Of a stretch of DNA of 64,000 bases, positions 37,249 to 48,298 are shown piece after piece. A program made the position numbers and the translations under genes. The first letter of the stretch is position 1, and the number at the start of each line of letters is the position of its first letter. This DNA comes from Cryptomeria japonica (lineage: Eukaryota > Streptophyta > Pinopsida > Cupressales > Cupressaceae): NCBI RefSeq assembly GCF_030272615.1, contig NC_081408.1, positions 65,482,546-65,546,545 on the forward strand, written 5' to 3'. The notes below the pieces were generated by a model. That model did not search any database. It was not told where the DNA came from and worked only from the letters and a program-made list of their open reading frames with translations.

Positions 37249-38371
37249 ATGGCTATGGAGAAGCAACTTGAGTTGGCACTTGAGGATTATGATGTTGAAA
37301 GGTTGAAGAACTTAAAGCTGCAAGATGGATTGAATTATGCTGATGAATTTATTCTTGTTCTGCAAGAAAGGTTATCATCAGCTCAAGCTATGAGGAAGGA
37401 ACTTTTGCAAAACTAGGATGATGAAGATAAAATTGCACTTAAGGAACAATGTGAGAAACTAAGTCAAGCAAACATACTCATGAAGAATGAAATGCAAGAC
37501 CTGACTATGAGGATGTCAAAAGATATTGAGGATAGAAAAAAGAAGGAAGAAAATTTTGTTGTATCTCTGAAGAACAAATTTGAAGAATGTGGCAGATTGA
37601 CTCATGAAAATAATTTGTTGGGAACTAATTTGGTACAATCCCAGAATAATGAAAAAAAGAGCTTGAAAGACAAATAATGGCTCTGAGAGATTATCTAACT
37701 ACTACAAGTGATTATAAATAAAAAATTAGGATTAGTGCTACATAGTTGGATGATTTATTGAAAAGACAAATGTAGAGTGAAGATTCTAGAGGACTTGGAT
37801 TTGTACAAGGTGAAAGCTCCGGTACTACAAATGAAGATCAGTCAACTGGTATGTAGAACTCATCAAACTAGAGGAAATAGGTGAGGCAATCTAATGCTTA
37901 CAAATTCAATGGTAGATGCTCTGTTTGTAATAAATTTGGGCATATAGATAAACAATGTATAAATAGAGCAAATCAAAACTATAAATCAGTTCTCGGTCAA
38001 TGCACAAATTACAAGAAATATGGTCATAAGTTAGAAGATTATAGAATTAATGTTAAGTGTCATGCATGTGGAAATTTTAGACATTTGGCTAATCAATTTA
38101 GGTCAAGGAATGACACTGGATATGTCAAAGCAATTCAAAAGAACAATGTACATGTTATGCATGCACAACAAAATAGGTCAGATTGTTAAGTACTGCATAC
38201 TATAGAAGCAAGACTAAACAAGTTAGAAATGATAAAGAAAATGAGAAAGGAGCACAAAAGGTAGATGAAATTCAACAAGACCACACCAAGAGATGGGTTA
38301 GAAAATCTAAAGAACCAAGTGGAGAAGCAACTACACCGATAAGTGCACCATTAACTCCACCGGTACAATAG
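37249..38371 (+). pseudogene. ORF1 of pol-less element, copy 2
   Basis: It begins MAMEKQLELALEDYDVERLK. It continues as a long charged coiled coil to about 37675, with an in-frame TAG at about 37416, and then a damaged linker. The zinc-knuckle block is at 37881-38189. The first knuckle CSVCNKFGHIDKQC is intact. The second and third have lost Cys residues (CTNYKKYGHKLEDY, CHACGNFRHLANQF), and the fourth is cut. Between the two copies every one of the four knuckles can be seen. It ends PLTPPVQ at 38371. Confidence 0.75.
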
Positions 38372-38778
38372 AGCATTCCTACACTGACAGGCAATTCAAC
38401 TGGTAACTGAGGCATACGCCTTAGGGGCTAGAAAATTTCATGCAAATCTTGCATATTCCCCGGAAGAGACCTAGAAGAGATCTGGAGAGTGGTATTGATC
38501 ATTGATGAAAATTTATCTAACATAAAACTATGAAACTAACATCCAGTAGGCCACATCTCTAGGCATTTATGATAGTGATGAATTAGGATTTACTTGCTGA
38601 TAAAAAGGGAAAATGGACTCATTTTCACTCACCCAGCATTCGAGAAAACTAGAGTGAAGCAAAAGCGAATCATAGGAGATCAAGAGCAAGCAAAGGCATT
38701 CCAAAGGATTTCCAGCAGTTATCTGAGTAGTAATCAAGATCTTTCAACTAGTGACTGTTATCCAGGTATTTCTTTGAA

Positions 38779-41513
38779 ATGGAATTTGGATCATCATCTC
38801 CTCCTACTTTCATCATGAATCCCACTATTGTTGAGGTTAAGGATAGGCTTAGACCTATTTTCAAGGAAGTTCCTAAAATTGCAATGAAGGAAGACTCTAC
38901 TGGCACATTTTCAAGGTTTCCCGATGGCTTTATTTATGTGGAAGATATTAGGGCCTATATTCACTACACCTTGTAGGATTTAGGCACTAGGGAAAGTGAG
39001 GGAATGTATCAATCTGTGATACTAGGCATCTCTAGAATAGTCAAGCTGGAATATCAAATCATTGAAGACCTAGGGTTAACCAGAATCTTGTATATATTGG
39101 AATTCAAGGATGAAGTGATCAGATATGTCCTAAGAAGGGTCCATAATGAATTCATCTAGCCGGACTAGCTCCACATGATCACCAAAGAAGCAATTGAGGC
39201 AATCACTGACTTACCTAAAGTTGGACATGAACTAGGAAAGAAGATCTCCAACACTACAATTCAGAAGCTCATCGATGCAAACCATGATGGAAGATCAATG
39301 AGGGTCAGCACCATCAAAGATACATATGTAAAATTTTCCAGCATGGTCACTGACTACAAGGTAACTCAATCAAGTCGATTGAACTTTTTTTCCAATTCCT
39401 GTATCCATGTTGCATATCAAATGATAAAGAATAATGGAAAGTATGATTTATGTGAATGGTTAAGAAGCGAATTAATATTAAATCTTTGCAAGATCAAACG
39501 TGTTAAGAAAGGAACATTTCGATATGGCAATCTTATTGTTTGCTTGATGTTGTATTTCATGAATGAGCTACTAAGTTCACAAAAGAAACATTAGACTCAT
39601 GACATACCGGTAGGTATGCAGATCAAAGATCCAATCATCGGTCTTGGCAGTAACAGGGATGAGAAGCTTTGGGGCTACTTTAATTTTTTTCAAGAGAACA
39701 TGAGACTGAGGGAGAGAATCTCCAAACACATTGTGGAGAAAGACTCCACTGATATTTGTTTCATGGTTAAAAAAGATGAGACACTGATGAAAGAAGTGGA
39801 ACCTAGAACATATGGGTCACTGAATTGGGGTATGAAGTAGATGATAATATTTTGGAGCTATATGCTAAAATGCTGATTGATGCTTTGTTGGATGATAAAG
39901 CTGAACACTTTGGCACTGCAAAGGAGAAGGCTCTTGAGGTTAAAATTGGTTTCAACAAGTAACGAAGGGAAAATAATATAGACAAAATGTCTGCATTTGT
40001 TCAGAATGTAATTCATAGGATAGATACAAAACTAGGTTCTAGATCTAAAGCAGTAGATCAATCGACAACGGCTAGTGTTCCTGAGGTAAAGAGGCCCAAG
40101 ACTTTCATTTCTTCTATAACTTCTCACTCTGATCTAGAGGATAATCAACCTCTTGCATTCAAAAGGATACAAAGGGAGAAAGCTGACAAGCCTCTGATAG
40201 AAGAGAGGAAGGTGGAACCAAGGAGGAAGCTACTAAGAAAGGTAACAACAACATCCACACCTCCGGCAAGGAAACCTACTCAGAAGAGGAAGCCTGCTGC
40301 ATTCGCTCTTGCAACCCCCATCAAGAAGAAAAAGAGTGCGATAGATGAAGCAATTGAATCTGGTAATGTTACCATCATCCCCCAATGACTTGTGCATAAT
40401 TGATAAATGAGGTAACTAAAAATGGAATTTTAAAGAATGTGTCAAATTTCTATGAAGATTTAGATGATAATGAACAAAATGAAATGGAAGAAGCAATTTT
40501 ATTATATTTAGATATATATAAGAAGGCTTTGGTAGAGATTTTTAAAGGAAATTCCTTTATCATTGTATAATAAGTTAGATGCAAGGAGATTAGATGCAAT
40601 TAGGAGGGATAGAGAGATTAAATAAGTTGAACTTTTGAGTATGTGTGGTTCTATAAATAATGAGGAAATGAAAAGATGTTTAGAAGTTGCAAATAGAACA
40701 ATCTTTAGTGGCAAATCTCGACAAATAATTTTAATGATGGGTAGAGTCAATGAAATAATAAATGAGACTAGAGATGGTTGGGATAAATTCTTCCAAAAGA
40801 ATCATGATTTCCTTACTTCTCAAGAAAAATTTGCTAAGGCAATAGCTCCCACCATTCTAGACAAATCAAAAGGGAAATTAATTTTGGGAAGTTTAGATCA
40901 AATTTTGAATGAACCGGTAGATAATCCTAAAATTGATGAGATTTTACAAACTAAACCGACAGAGACAACATTTGTATAGTCTGAGCAAGGTAATATAGAT
41001 AATGTACAGGATACTGATAACATTGTGGATAATACTCCATCGGTAGTAATAGATACTACACCAAGTGGCAAAGCCACTGGTGCAAAAGAGGATGACAAAA
41101 GGGATACATTGGGAGAGGATAAGGAAAATGAGACTGATAAGACGCCCAATACCATACCGATAGTTGATTCCCCAACAAAACTTTTGGCAATTGAAACTTC
41201 TCAAGTTGAGAAGAAATCAATCACAGAGATGAGTCCCACAGAGCTAATGATAATGGCTACTCAAAAGCTAATGAAGGAAGGATCTGTAAAAAAAGGTATA
41301 ATAGATCAATCAATAACAATTTTGCACAGATTGATTCCTGATTTATGATTGAAAATCAAGCAAGACCTTCCGACAAGCTTAAGGCATTGACAAAGCACAT
41401 ATCAAAAAAATTTCAATCATTATAGTAGATTTTCGACCGGCAACCACTTGAAAGATTTACTTTGGCTAAGAAAGCCGCTTTTGACTAGATTATTGAGATA
41501 GAGAAAAGGAAGG
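38779..41513 (+). pseudogene. ORF2 of pol-less element, copy 2
   Basis: It starts MEFGSSSPPTFIMNPTIVEV, matching the copy 1 start. Conserved blocks are YVEDIRAYIHY, ITKEAIEAITDLPKVG, RSMRVSTIKD and KGTFRYGNLIVCLMLYFMNE. Then come a variable region, a basic segment (39987-40388, with KVEPRRKLLRKVT), a helical segment with EEAILLYLDIYKKALVEI (about 40480-40545) and an acidic segment with TEMSPTELMIMATQKLMKEG (about 41225-41285). Stops at 38974, 39161 and elsewhere, plus frameshifts, break it. No known enzyme motif is seen. Confidence 0.7.
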
Positions 41514-44510
41514 TTAAACTTCTGCAACTTCTTGTTGTTGTTTTCCAACAAATAATTTCCATTATCCCTCAAAACAATCCTCAAATTCTGGTTGAAAGAG
41601 ATTTGTGATTTAGGAAGTTGTTTGATATTAATTACCTACCAATCATGGAATCTCTGGTTTTCCCAGCCCATCATTCTCCATCCTTTTGTGTTCGGCCCTA
41701 ATAGCCATTTCTTGCGAGAGATTTCTATTTACTTGACCTTTCTTATTATTATCATAAGGATCTTTCACCTCGATCAATCATATTCAATTTCTAGTACAAT
41801 AATATTCAATCATGCAAATTCTCCTACAATTCTTGTGTCCAGCACATCAAAAATGTGAAAATTAGAATGATATTAAAATGATTCATGGATTAGAAATTTA
41901 TTAGAAGTAAATTGACTACATTTAGATAGAATGACATAGAAACAAAACATACCAGTTTGTATTTATTTGGTCTTATGTGACAGGTAGGATACAATTTATT
42001 CCAATAATTTAAATTTTGGTGTGACAAGTCCTCTACCCTCAAGATAACTTCATAATTGGAAACTAGTCTCTGGATAGGAAAAGGGCTAAACATTGGTGTA
42101 TGATGTGTGCATGGAAGTAATTATGAGTATATGTGTGATAATCAAGTGAATAGGCAAAATGTATTAGGGTCTATAAACATGTGAAATGAATTAAGTGGTA
42201 GTTGTAGAGAAATATGTGTAACCTAGTAGGTGAATAGGTGAACTAATATGGGTATGAAATTTTTTTCCACTATTTCATAATTAGAAATGAATAGTCCATA
42301 TATTATTAAAGTTTCAAATGAGATTCAAGTTAGTTCTTAAATTATTTCCCAAAAAGTTACTCTTCCTATATGTCATTGATCCCTAGAAAATTTATAAACA
42401 TTTTGGCATATCAAATTTTCAATGTAGTGGTTAGTACTTGAAATAATTTAGGTGTAATTTAGTACTAGTTTGCACGAATCTATAATATTTTGTTATTTAA
42501 TTTTTATTTTACAATATTATTTCTGAGTTAATATGTAGCATAAATACATATCCTATTGTTCAAGAAAACTTTTACTCAATTGTTACAGTGTAAAATTTCA
42601 TTAAGTTTCATCTTGTTCTCTTGTCAAATCTCTTATTTTTGTTTTTCACAATGAATAATAAAAAAATGACCAAAAGAAATAAATAATTATTAAAAATAAA
42701 TTAATATACAAAATATACTTTAAAAAAGAACTTCTAAGCACACTCTTTATCTTCTTCAAAATAATGATGATAGACTGACTATTCATTTGTCTTATTAAAA
42801 TTTTATTTGTTAGTGCTTAGTAGCAGAATGGATTACACTTTTTGGAAAAGAAAACTCAAAGCAACAGCTTTATTACCAGAAAAAAATTGCATAAGCTGGC
42901 ACGGAGATGATGAAAAGTAATGTCTTCTTTCTAAATGCGCACCTCATTGGGAACACGGCGCATTTCTTGTCACAAAAGAAATCGACATGCTGCAGGGCAC
43001 TTTAGCTTTGTGACAGCCTGTTCTTTTGTCAGATCACCTTCCCTTACAGCCATGAAATGACATGTCTGATTAGCTTGCACCCATGAAGGAATTGTAATTG
43101 GAGACGATGGTACAGCCAAGGCAGGTAACAATAATACAGATCTTTTTGGTGGGGTCAAATTTGCTAGCCTGATATTTTAGGAAAAGATAACACACAAGGT
43201 AATGGAGGGAATATCTACAATCAGAAACAGTAAATTGAGTAAATTGAGTAAATTGAGTTTTAATTAGGGGAATATTTTTACAGCAGATTACTTGGCAAGT
43301 CTCCTATTTATAACTAAGGTTTTAGGGTCACATCATCCAATATGATGTCACATCAGCATGCTTTTTGTCAAGGTGTCCAAAACAGCCCCCCATCAACATG
43401 AGACTAATAGGCGTGCAAAAGAGACCCCAATAGTTTTGAATAAGTTATGTACAATTATATAGTTACATATTATAATGCGACATGTGATATTTTATTTATA
43501 ATGCACGAATGTACATGAATGCCATGGTCATTGTGTTTAGATATAATAAAATCTTTTGTTTAATCAATAAAAATATATATGATATAAATTTGAATATTCA
43601 TTAATTAATAAATACAATCAAATATACATTCAAAAGGACTATTATGTACCATAGAAAATAATTTCAAATATTTTCTTTGGTCCAGTAGTGATGTTAAAAG
43701 GTTCATACTAAGCTCACTAGGAATCATCTTACTCGGTGTAAGACTCCCACATCTAAAATCGAAATTGTGCCCCAAATGAATGGATAACCTTCAATCTTTG
43801 ACTCCATAAAAAAATAACCAAAAAAACACTTGAAAAAACTAAAAAAAAATTCAAAATAAGATCTACTCTTTCATTTTCCAACTAATATACATCATTTCTC
43901 CATTTCCCTTGAATTCAATCCAATATCTATTATTAAAGCTTATATGCCTTCTCACTCATTACTTCTGTACTTTTTTGTTCATTAATACTGGTTCGATTCC
44001 TTAAGATATCTGTGATGCCCATTAGCTTGAGAATCTAGTCAGCATTGACCTTTTTGTGGTCTCTTTCCTTACTCTACGATTGTTTATTTATTTATTGTAT
44101 CCATTGACATGAGGTTGTACTGATGTTATTTATTATAGTGCTTAGTTATAAGACATTGTATACGTAAAACACCAACCATTGGTCCAGTTTCATTAGTCTG
44201 ATCTGTAAAACTATTATGTCTCAAGATATAGAGTACACACCGAACTGCACATTCATACAGCCATGGAATCTGGTACTTCAAAGAATATATTGAATTGCTC
44301 TGCCAAGGAAATAGTTATAATTTTGAAAATAGGAACTAAAAGGTAATAATCAGGCCCACCTAAGGGCTAAACTCTCTCTATATTTTCCCTGTCCGATACG
44401 TACTTGGTTCATTTAATATTTTGACATGTTCCTCCTCTTGTCTGCTAATGCTCATTCTAGGCAATTGAACAGACTGTAATTGTCTGAGGAGGATGTGTAG
44501 AACTTGTTAA
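41514..44510. other. AT-rich intergenic DNA downstream of the SWEET gene
   Basis: I see no supported gene. A 60-codon minus-strand ORF at 43158-42970, ending TKLKCPAACRFLL, has no family I recognise and starts with a TTG codon, so I do not call it. The rest is AT-rich with short runs and a small 9-base repeat. Confidence 0.5.
43231..43257 (+). repeat. 9-base tandem repeat, three copies
   Basis: TAAATTGAG is repeated three times exactly. It is a simple microsatellite-like run. Confidence 0.85.
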
Positions 44511-44621
44511 TCATTGATCAATGAGTATGAAATCATTCACTGCAGCCACTTTGACAGCATTTGTGGCTTCCACCTCCCCTATATCGTTAGAAAGATCAAA
44601 TACATCATCTATCTTTTTGGT

Positions 44622-44735
44622 TTAAGGAAGTTCATGAAGTTCAGTAGATACAGGTAAAACAGGCTCTGAACTTCTGTAAATGAAGTAAACAACGAGCTGA
44701 GCTATTCCTAGAAGGAAACCAATGCCATTGGGCAC
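44622..44735 (-). CDS. SWEET exon 6 to first stop
   Basis: It follows acceptor TTTTTGCAG and reads VPNGIGFLLGIAQLVVYFIY (TM7), then a short tail ending STELHELP and TAA at 44624-44622. The frame stays open for 36 more codons to TGA at 44513-44511, with an acidic tail (for example DDVFDLSNDIGEVEA). The TAA is therefore probably a mutated CAA, and the original tail was longer. Confidence 0.87.
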   Translation of the reverse strand: MPNGIGFLLGIAQLVVYFIYRSSEPVLPVSTELHELP

Positions 44736-44840
44736 CTGCAAAAAAGGAATAATTCCATGAGGAAAAAGGTGTATAGTCCCTGCCAAAAATTACATGAACA
44801 CTATACTTGGAAATGATATTAGCGAAAGAGAGAAGCTTAC

Positions 44841-44960
44841 AGCTATAAAGATATTCTTGGCCATTACAGAGTATGCAGACCAGACAAGTGCATTTAGCGT
44901 GCTGAATAGGGAGACCAAAAATGGAATGTACTTTACACTTTTGGTTTTAATAACAGCTCC
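44841..44960 (-). CDS. SWEET exon 5
   Basis: It is 120 bases, phase 0, between TTTTGCAG and GTAAGC. It reads GAVIKTKSVKYIPFLVSLFS and ends SVMAKNIFIA, covering TM6 with the KTKSVxxxPF signature and its tetrad proline intact. Confidence 0.92.
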
Positions 44961-45161
44961 CTGCAAAATAAACAGAAACCCATCAACATTCATGAAAGGA
45001 TGAATTCATCTGCTAGTTAGGTTTCTCTAGTGTTTGGGTAGAGACCAGATTTTTTCTCAATTTTTTAAATTTGGGTAGAGACTAAATGTTTAGATTTATT
45101 TCTTTTCGTTTTTACATTTTTCATAGCAATCTAAATTAAGAAGATGAGATTCAAAACTCAC

Positions 45162-45323
45162 CACGACAGATAATGGGGAGGCATACATAACAATGGAAAG
45201 GATCACACCTAAAGTGCCAACCAGTAACTGTCTGACACTGTGTGTGTGCATCGCATAAATAGTAACTGCGACAACCATCACAAAAGAAACCATCATTGCA
45301 ATGGCTAAGCGCACCGTTTTTGC
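45162..45323 (-). CDS. SWEET exon 4
   Basis: It is 162 bases and phase 0 at both ends, between TTTGGCAG and GTGAGT. It reads AKTVRLAIAMMVSFVMVVAV and ends IVMYASPLSVV, covering TM4 and TM5 with the YASPLS motif and its tetrad proline intact. No disruption is seen. Confidence 0.9.
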
Positions 45324-45389
45324 CTGCCAAATAAATTGAAGGTATCCGTGTCGGAAAAATTAAACTATATATGTAACTTCTTGAATGTA

Positions 45390-47818
45390 ATCTAGTCAAG
45401 CATATATGATGAATGCGAGGGATGCAATGATGAATGATGAATGATATTTGGAAAATGAGATGTATGATATGATATGCAACTAATTGTAAAAAGATATGCA
45501 ACTAATTGTAAAATGATATGCAACTATGTTTTTGGTAGCATCCTCATTCTGCATTTGTCATCCGATATAGCCATTTGTTTGCTTTCTTTGTAGATATCAT
45601 CATTGAGCATTGATTTGTTTAGGATATGTTCAAAATTTATACAAGCATAATGGTATAATTGAACCATAATGACCTGAGAAAAATTTACATGATATTTGAT
45701 TTTGCAAGATAGCACAAGCGTCAAGGTATAATTGAACCAGGACAACCTGAATGCATATTGCGTAAACATACAAGAGTTAACCTTTGTTCCATACAAATCT
45801 GAAATGTCCTTAGCGATATGCCACCGGATTTCTTCATAGGACAAATTTGCATGGTAAAAGACTTCACTCACAGATAGAAGACAAATAAAATATCACATTC
45901 CTTCCTTGCTTCTCTAGTCGTAAGACATCCTGGAGGTGCTCAGGAGATATGATAAGCAAAAATTAACAACCACAAGTAATCATGCATGCTATTGGAAATG
46001 TATTCTTGTCAATTAAAACATCTTGCAAAATAGATCTTTGTTCAATTGAAATCAGTTCAAGTTCGTGATGTTTAGCCTTCTCGCATTGTCGATTGTCATT
46101 TGTTGGTTGTTTTGATCCTTGTTGTCTTACTACGTTTTTGGTCTGATGTTGAAAATCTTGAAGGTGAAATGCCCCTAGTGAGGCTAGGATTTTGCCCCTT
46201 GTTGTTGATACTACTTTGATATGGATATGTACACTGATCACCAAGCTATGGTGGGATATTATTTGGATAATTGTTTCAGATAAACCAAGGACAGTGACTA
46301 CACTAAGTATGTCCAAGATTGATAAGCATTTGTGAATTTATGGTGGAAAAGTGGGCTTATATAATTTAAAATTTGAAAATATGATAAAATAACTAGTCCA
46401 CACACACACACAGGACTTCTTGGTGCAAGCTATGGAGTAACGTAGTATTACTCAACTTCCCAAGGAGGGTCCCATGGTTCTCTATCTCACAATGTCCCTC
46501 AAACCAATGTTTTTCTATCAGATCACTGAGCAAAATGGTTTAGGGATGGCAAATGCAAGAACGAGGGATGCTTTGATAGATTTTAGTATTAAAGATATGC
46601 TAAGCTATGCATGATTCTAGAAATGCAATAAACTAGATGATAAGATGACAAGGTTAGTATGAATACTATCCTAACATAATATATTTAGTCGATGATTGAG
46701 CTAAAGTGATAAAGAAAGTACTCTAAACATGCATATTTAGTCTAATTCCTGATCTAAAAGAGGCTAAATGATGAGCATAAAAATGATATGAAAGCTTGAA
46801 AGAATTTGAGCATAAGTGTAATGCTTCAAATTTAGAGGATTCTATATATGAAAATGGAGGAGTGAGAGCTCTATTTATAACAAGAATAGGGCAATGGATG
46901 GTCAGGATTGAAAGATTCAATCAAGGGTTGAGTTTGAAAGTTGGGGATCCATGTGCATGATTTGCACCAATGAAATGGTGACAAATGTCAACATAAGATT
47001 GGGTTGAAAGAAGGGGTTGGAGACATTGAATGCCTGAGAAGACCTCATGGTTATCTAGAGGCTAAGGGTCAAGTCTAAGTTAGGATTACCCACTAGATTA
47101 GGAGTTAATCCAAGGATAAACCTTTGTGCAAATGATTAAGAGATAATCATGGTCAAAGCATTAAAGGCCTGATGAGACCCTTGGGTTGGGTAGAGGTTGA
47201 GTCAAAACAAATGTTTTAACCATGTAGGAGGGTTTGGGTTAACCATTAATGGTTATTGGAGACTTTGTGGATTAAGTGGTTGAAAGTTGGAAGCCTTCAA
47301 TGGTTATCAAAGACTTTGAGACATTTAGTGGTTGAAGGTTGAAAGCCTTTAATGGTTATCAAAGACTTTGAGGTTTTGAGAAGTGACTTCCCTTTGCTTA
47401 GGGATGTGACAAAGTTTAGAGGAGGGGTTTGGTTAATTAGAAGCGATTAGAGGATTCTAGAAGGGATTAGAAAGGGGTTTAGGATTTTGCAAGTGGATGG
47501 AGGGATAATAGGATTTAATTGAAATAAAGTAATTTAATTCAATTTGGTTGCAATTTGGAGAAATTAAATAAATTTGATTTATTCAATTTAGGATAACTAT
47601 TTAATTAAATTTGAATTTAATTAAAAGTGGGTAGGGGGATTTAATTGAATAAAATGATTTATTCATTAAATGGTATAGTGAATTTTATTTAAATAAATTG
47701 AGTAATTTACTTAATAAAATAGAAGAATATGGATAATTTAATTAAATTGGATTTAATTAAATAGGGAAATGAACATAAAATATTCATTTAGGAATATGGT
47801 CATTTTTATATGCCTACA
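45390..47818 (-). mobile_element. Gypsy-1-related LTR and internal fragment in SWEET intron 3
   Basis: On the minus strand an LTR related to 5163-6537 runs from 47818 (TGTAGGCATATAAAAATGAC) to about 46398, with the conserved TATA box at 46879-46872. It is followed directly by sequence related to the Gypsy-1 post-pol region (46316 to about 45390). Gag, pol, the PMD gene and a second LTR are absent. It enlarges intron 3 to about 2.6 kb without touching the splice sites. Confidence 0.75.
46872..46879 (-). promoter_or_regulatory. TATA box of the intronic LTR
   Basis: TATAAATA-GAGCTCTCA context on the minus strand, the same as at 6066-6073. It points in the same direction as the SWEET gene and lies inside its intron 3. 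Confidence 0.5.
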
Positions 47819-47893
47819 TAGATAACCTTCATATAATCTAGTAGCCAACAAACGGCCTTTAATTACTAACATATAGCTGGCATAATGACTTAC

Positions 47894-48110
47894 CTTCTCC
47901 TGCTTGGGGGCAAATGTCAGAAAGGACAGCAGATAAAATATTTCCAGAACAAATCCTGCACCATTGATTGTGAGCAGCAAAGTGCTATGAGGTTTAACAA
48001 ATGGGGCTCCGTAAAGTAGCCAAAGACAACAGTTGAACAAGGTACACACATATAGAAGTCTCGAATATCCCTAGGTAGACTTAAGCTTGTATATCCCCCA
48101 AAATGTTGTC
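47894..48110 (-). CDS. SWEET exon 3 with premature stop
   Basis: It is 217 bases, with acceptor AG at 48112-48111 and donor GTAAGT. It completes the split codon from exon 2 and reads TTFWGIYKLKST, then TAG at 48073-48071, then GYSRLLYVCTLFNCCLWLLY, TM2 and TM3, ending LTFAPKQEK. The usual residue at the stop is Glu or Gly, so one base change (GAG to TAG) would explain it. The IPY/LPY proline of TM2 is Leu (RLLY). The acceptor has a weak pyrimidine tract. Confidence 0.85.
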
Positions 48111-48261
48111 CTACTATTTCCAAATATAATAATATTTATATATAAGCTCACATGTTAATCATGCTCATAAACATTAGACAAATTTCCAGTGTAATGCAAC
48201 AAAAAAAAATGTTGATATCAAAGTTGTTGACTAAGATAAATCTGATGTACACAGTACTTAC

Positions 48262-48298
48262 ATATGTGACAGGAAAAGTGCTAGTGAAGTTATATTTC
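48262..48298 (-). CDS. SWEET exon 2
   Basis: It is exactly 37 bases, the conserved length of plant SWEET exon 2. It is bounded by TGCAG and GTAAGT and reads (G)NITSLALFLSHM, the first transmembrane helix. The normal SPV end is SHM here, so the TM1 proline of the tetrad is lost (His). Confidence 0.85.

Larger units (their letters stand above)
36299..41513 (+). mobile_element. Pol-less LTR element, copy 2 (plus), 3' truncated
   Basis: The 5' LTR (36299-37174), primer site, ORF1 and ORF2 are in the same order as copy 1 but on the opposite strand. Similarity to copy 1 ends near 41513, in the coiled-coil end of ORF2. No 3' LTR or polypurine tract follows. It is inserted in the 5' LTR of copy 1, head to head. 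Confidence 0.8.
44511..48298 (-). pseudogene. SWEET (MtN3/saliva) sugar transporter, clade I-like, exons 2-6, disrupted
   Basis: Five exons on the minus strand have the standard plant SWEET sizes (37, 217, 162, 120 and 114+ bases). GT-AG borders and phases join correctly. SWEETs are seven-helix uniporters moving sugars across plasma or vacuole membranes. Visible marks are STLLLTINGAGFVLE (substrate-pocket Asn of TM3), IVMYASPLS, IKTKSVKYIPF and VPNGIGFLLG (pocket Asn of TM7). The overall pattern is closest to SWEET1-type proteins. Damage includes TAG in exon 3 (48073-48071), loss of two of the four conserved tetrad prolines (TM1 and TM2), and a TAA in exon 6 followed by 36 open codons. Exon 1 was not found with confidence. 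Copia-C lies 904 bases upstream of exon 2. A residual role for a truncated product cannot be excluded. Confidence 0.88.

Noticed and set aside
42970-43158. Minus-strand ORF ending TKLKCPAACRFLL
   Set aside because: It starts from TTG, no family is recognised, and there is no neighbouring exon.
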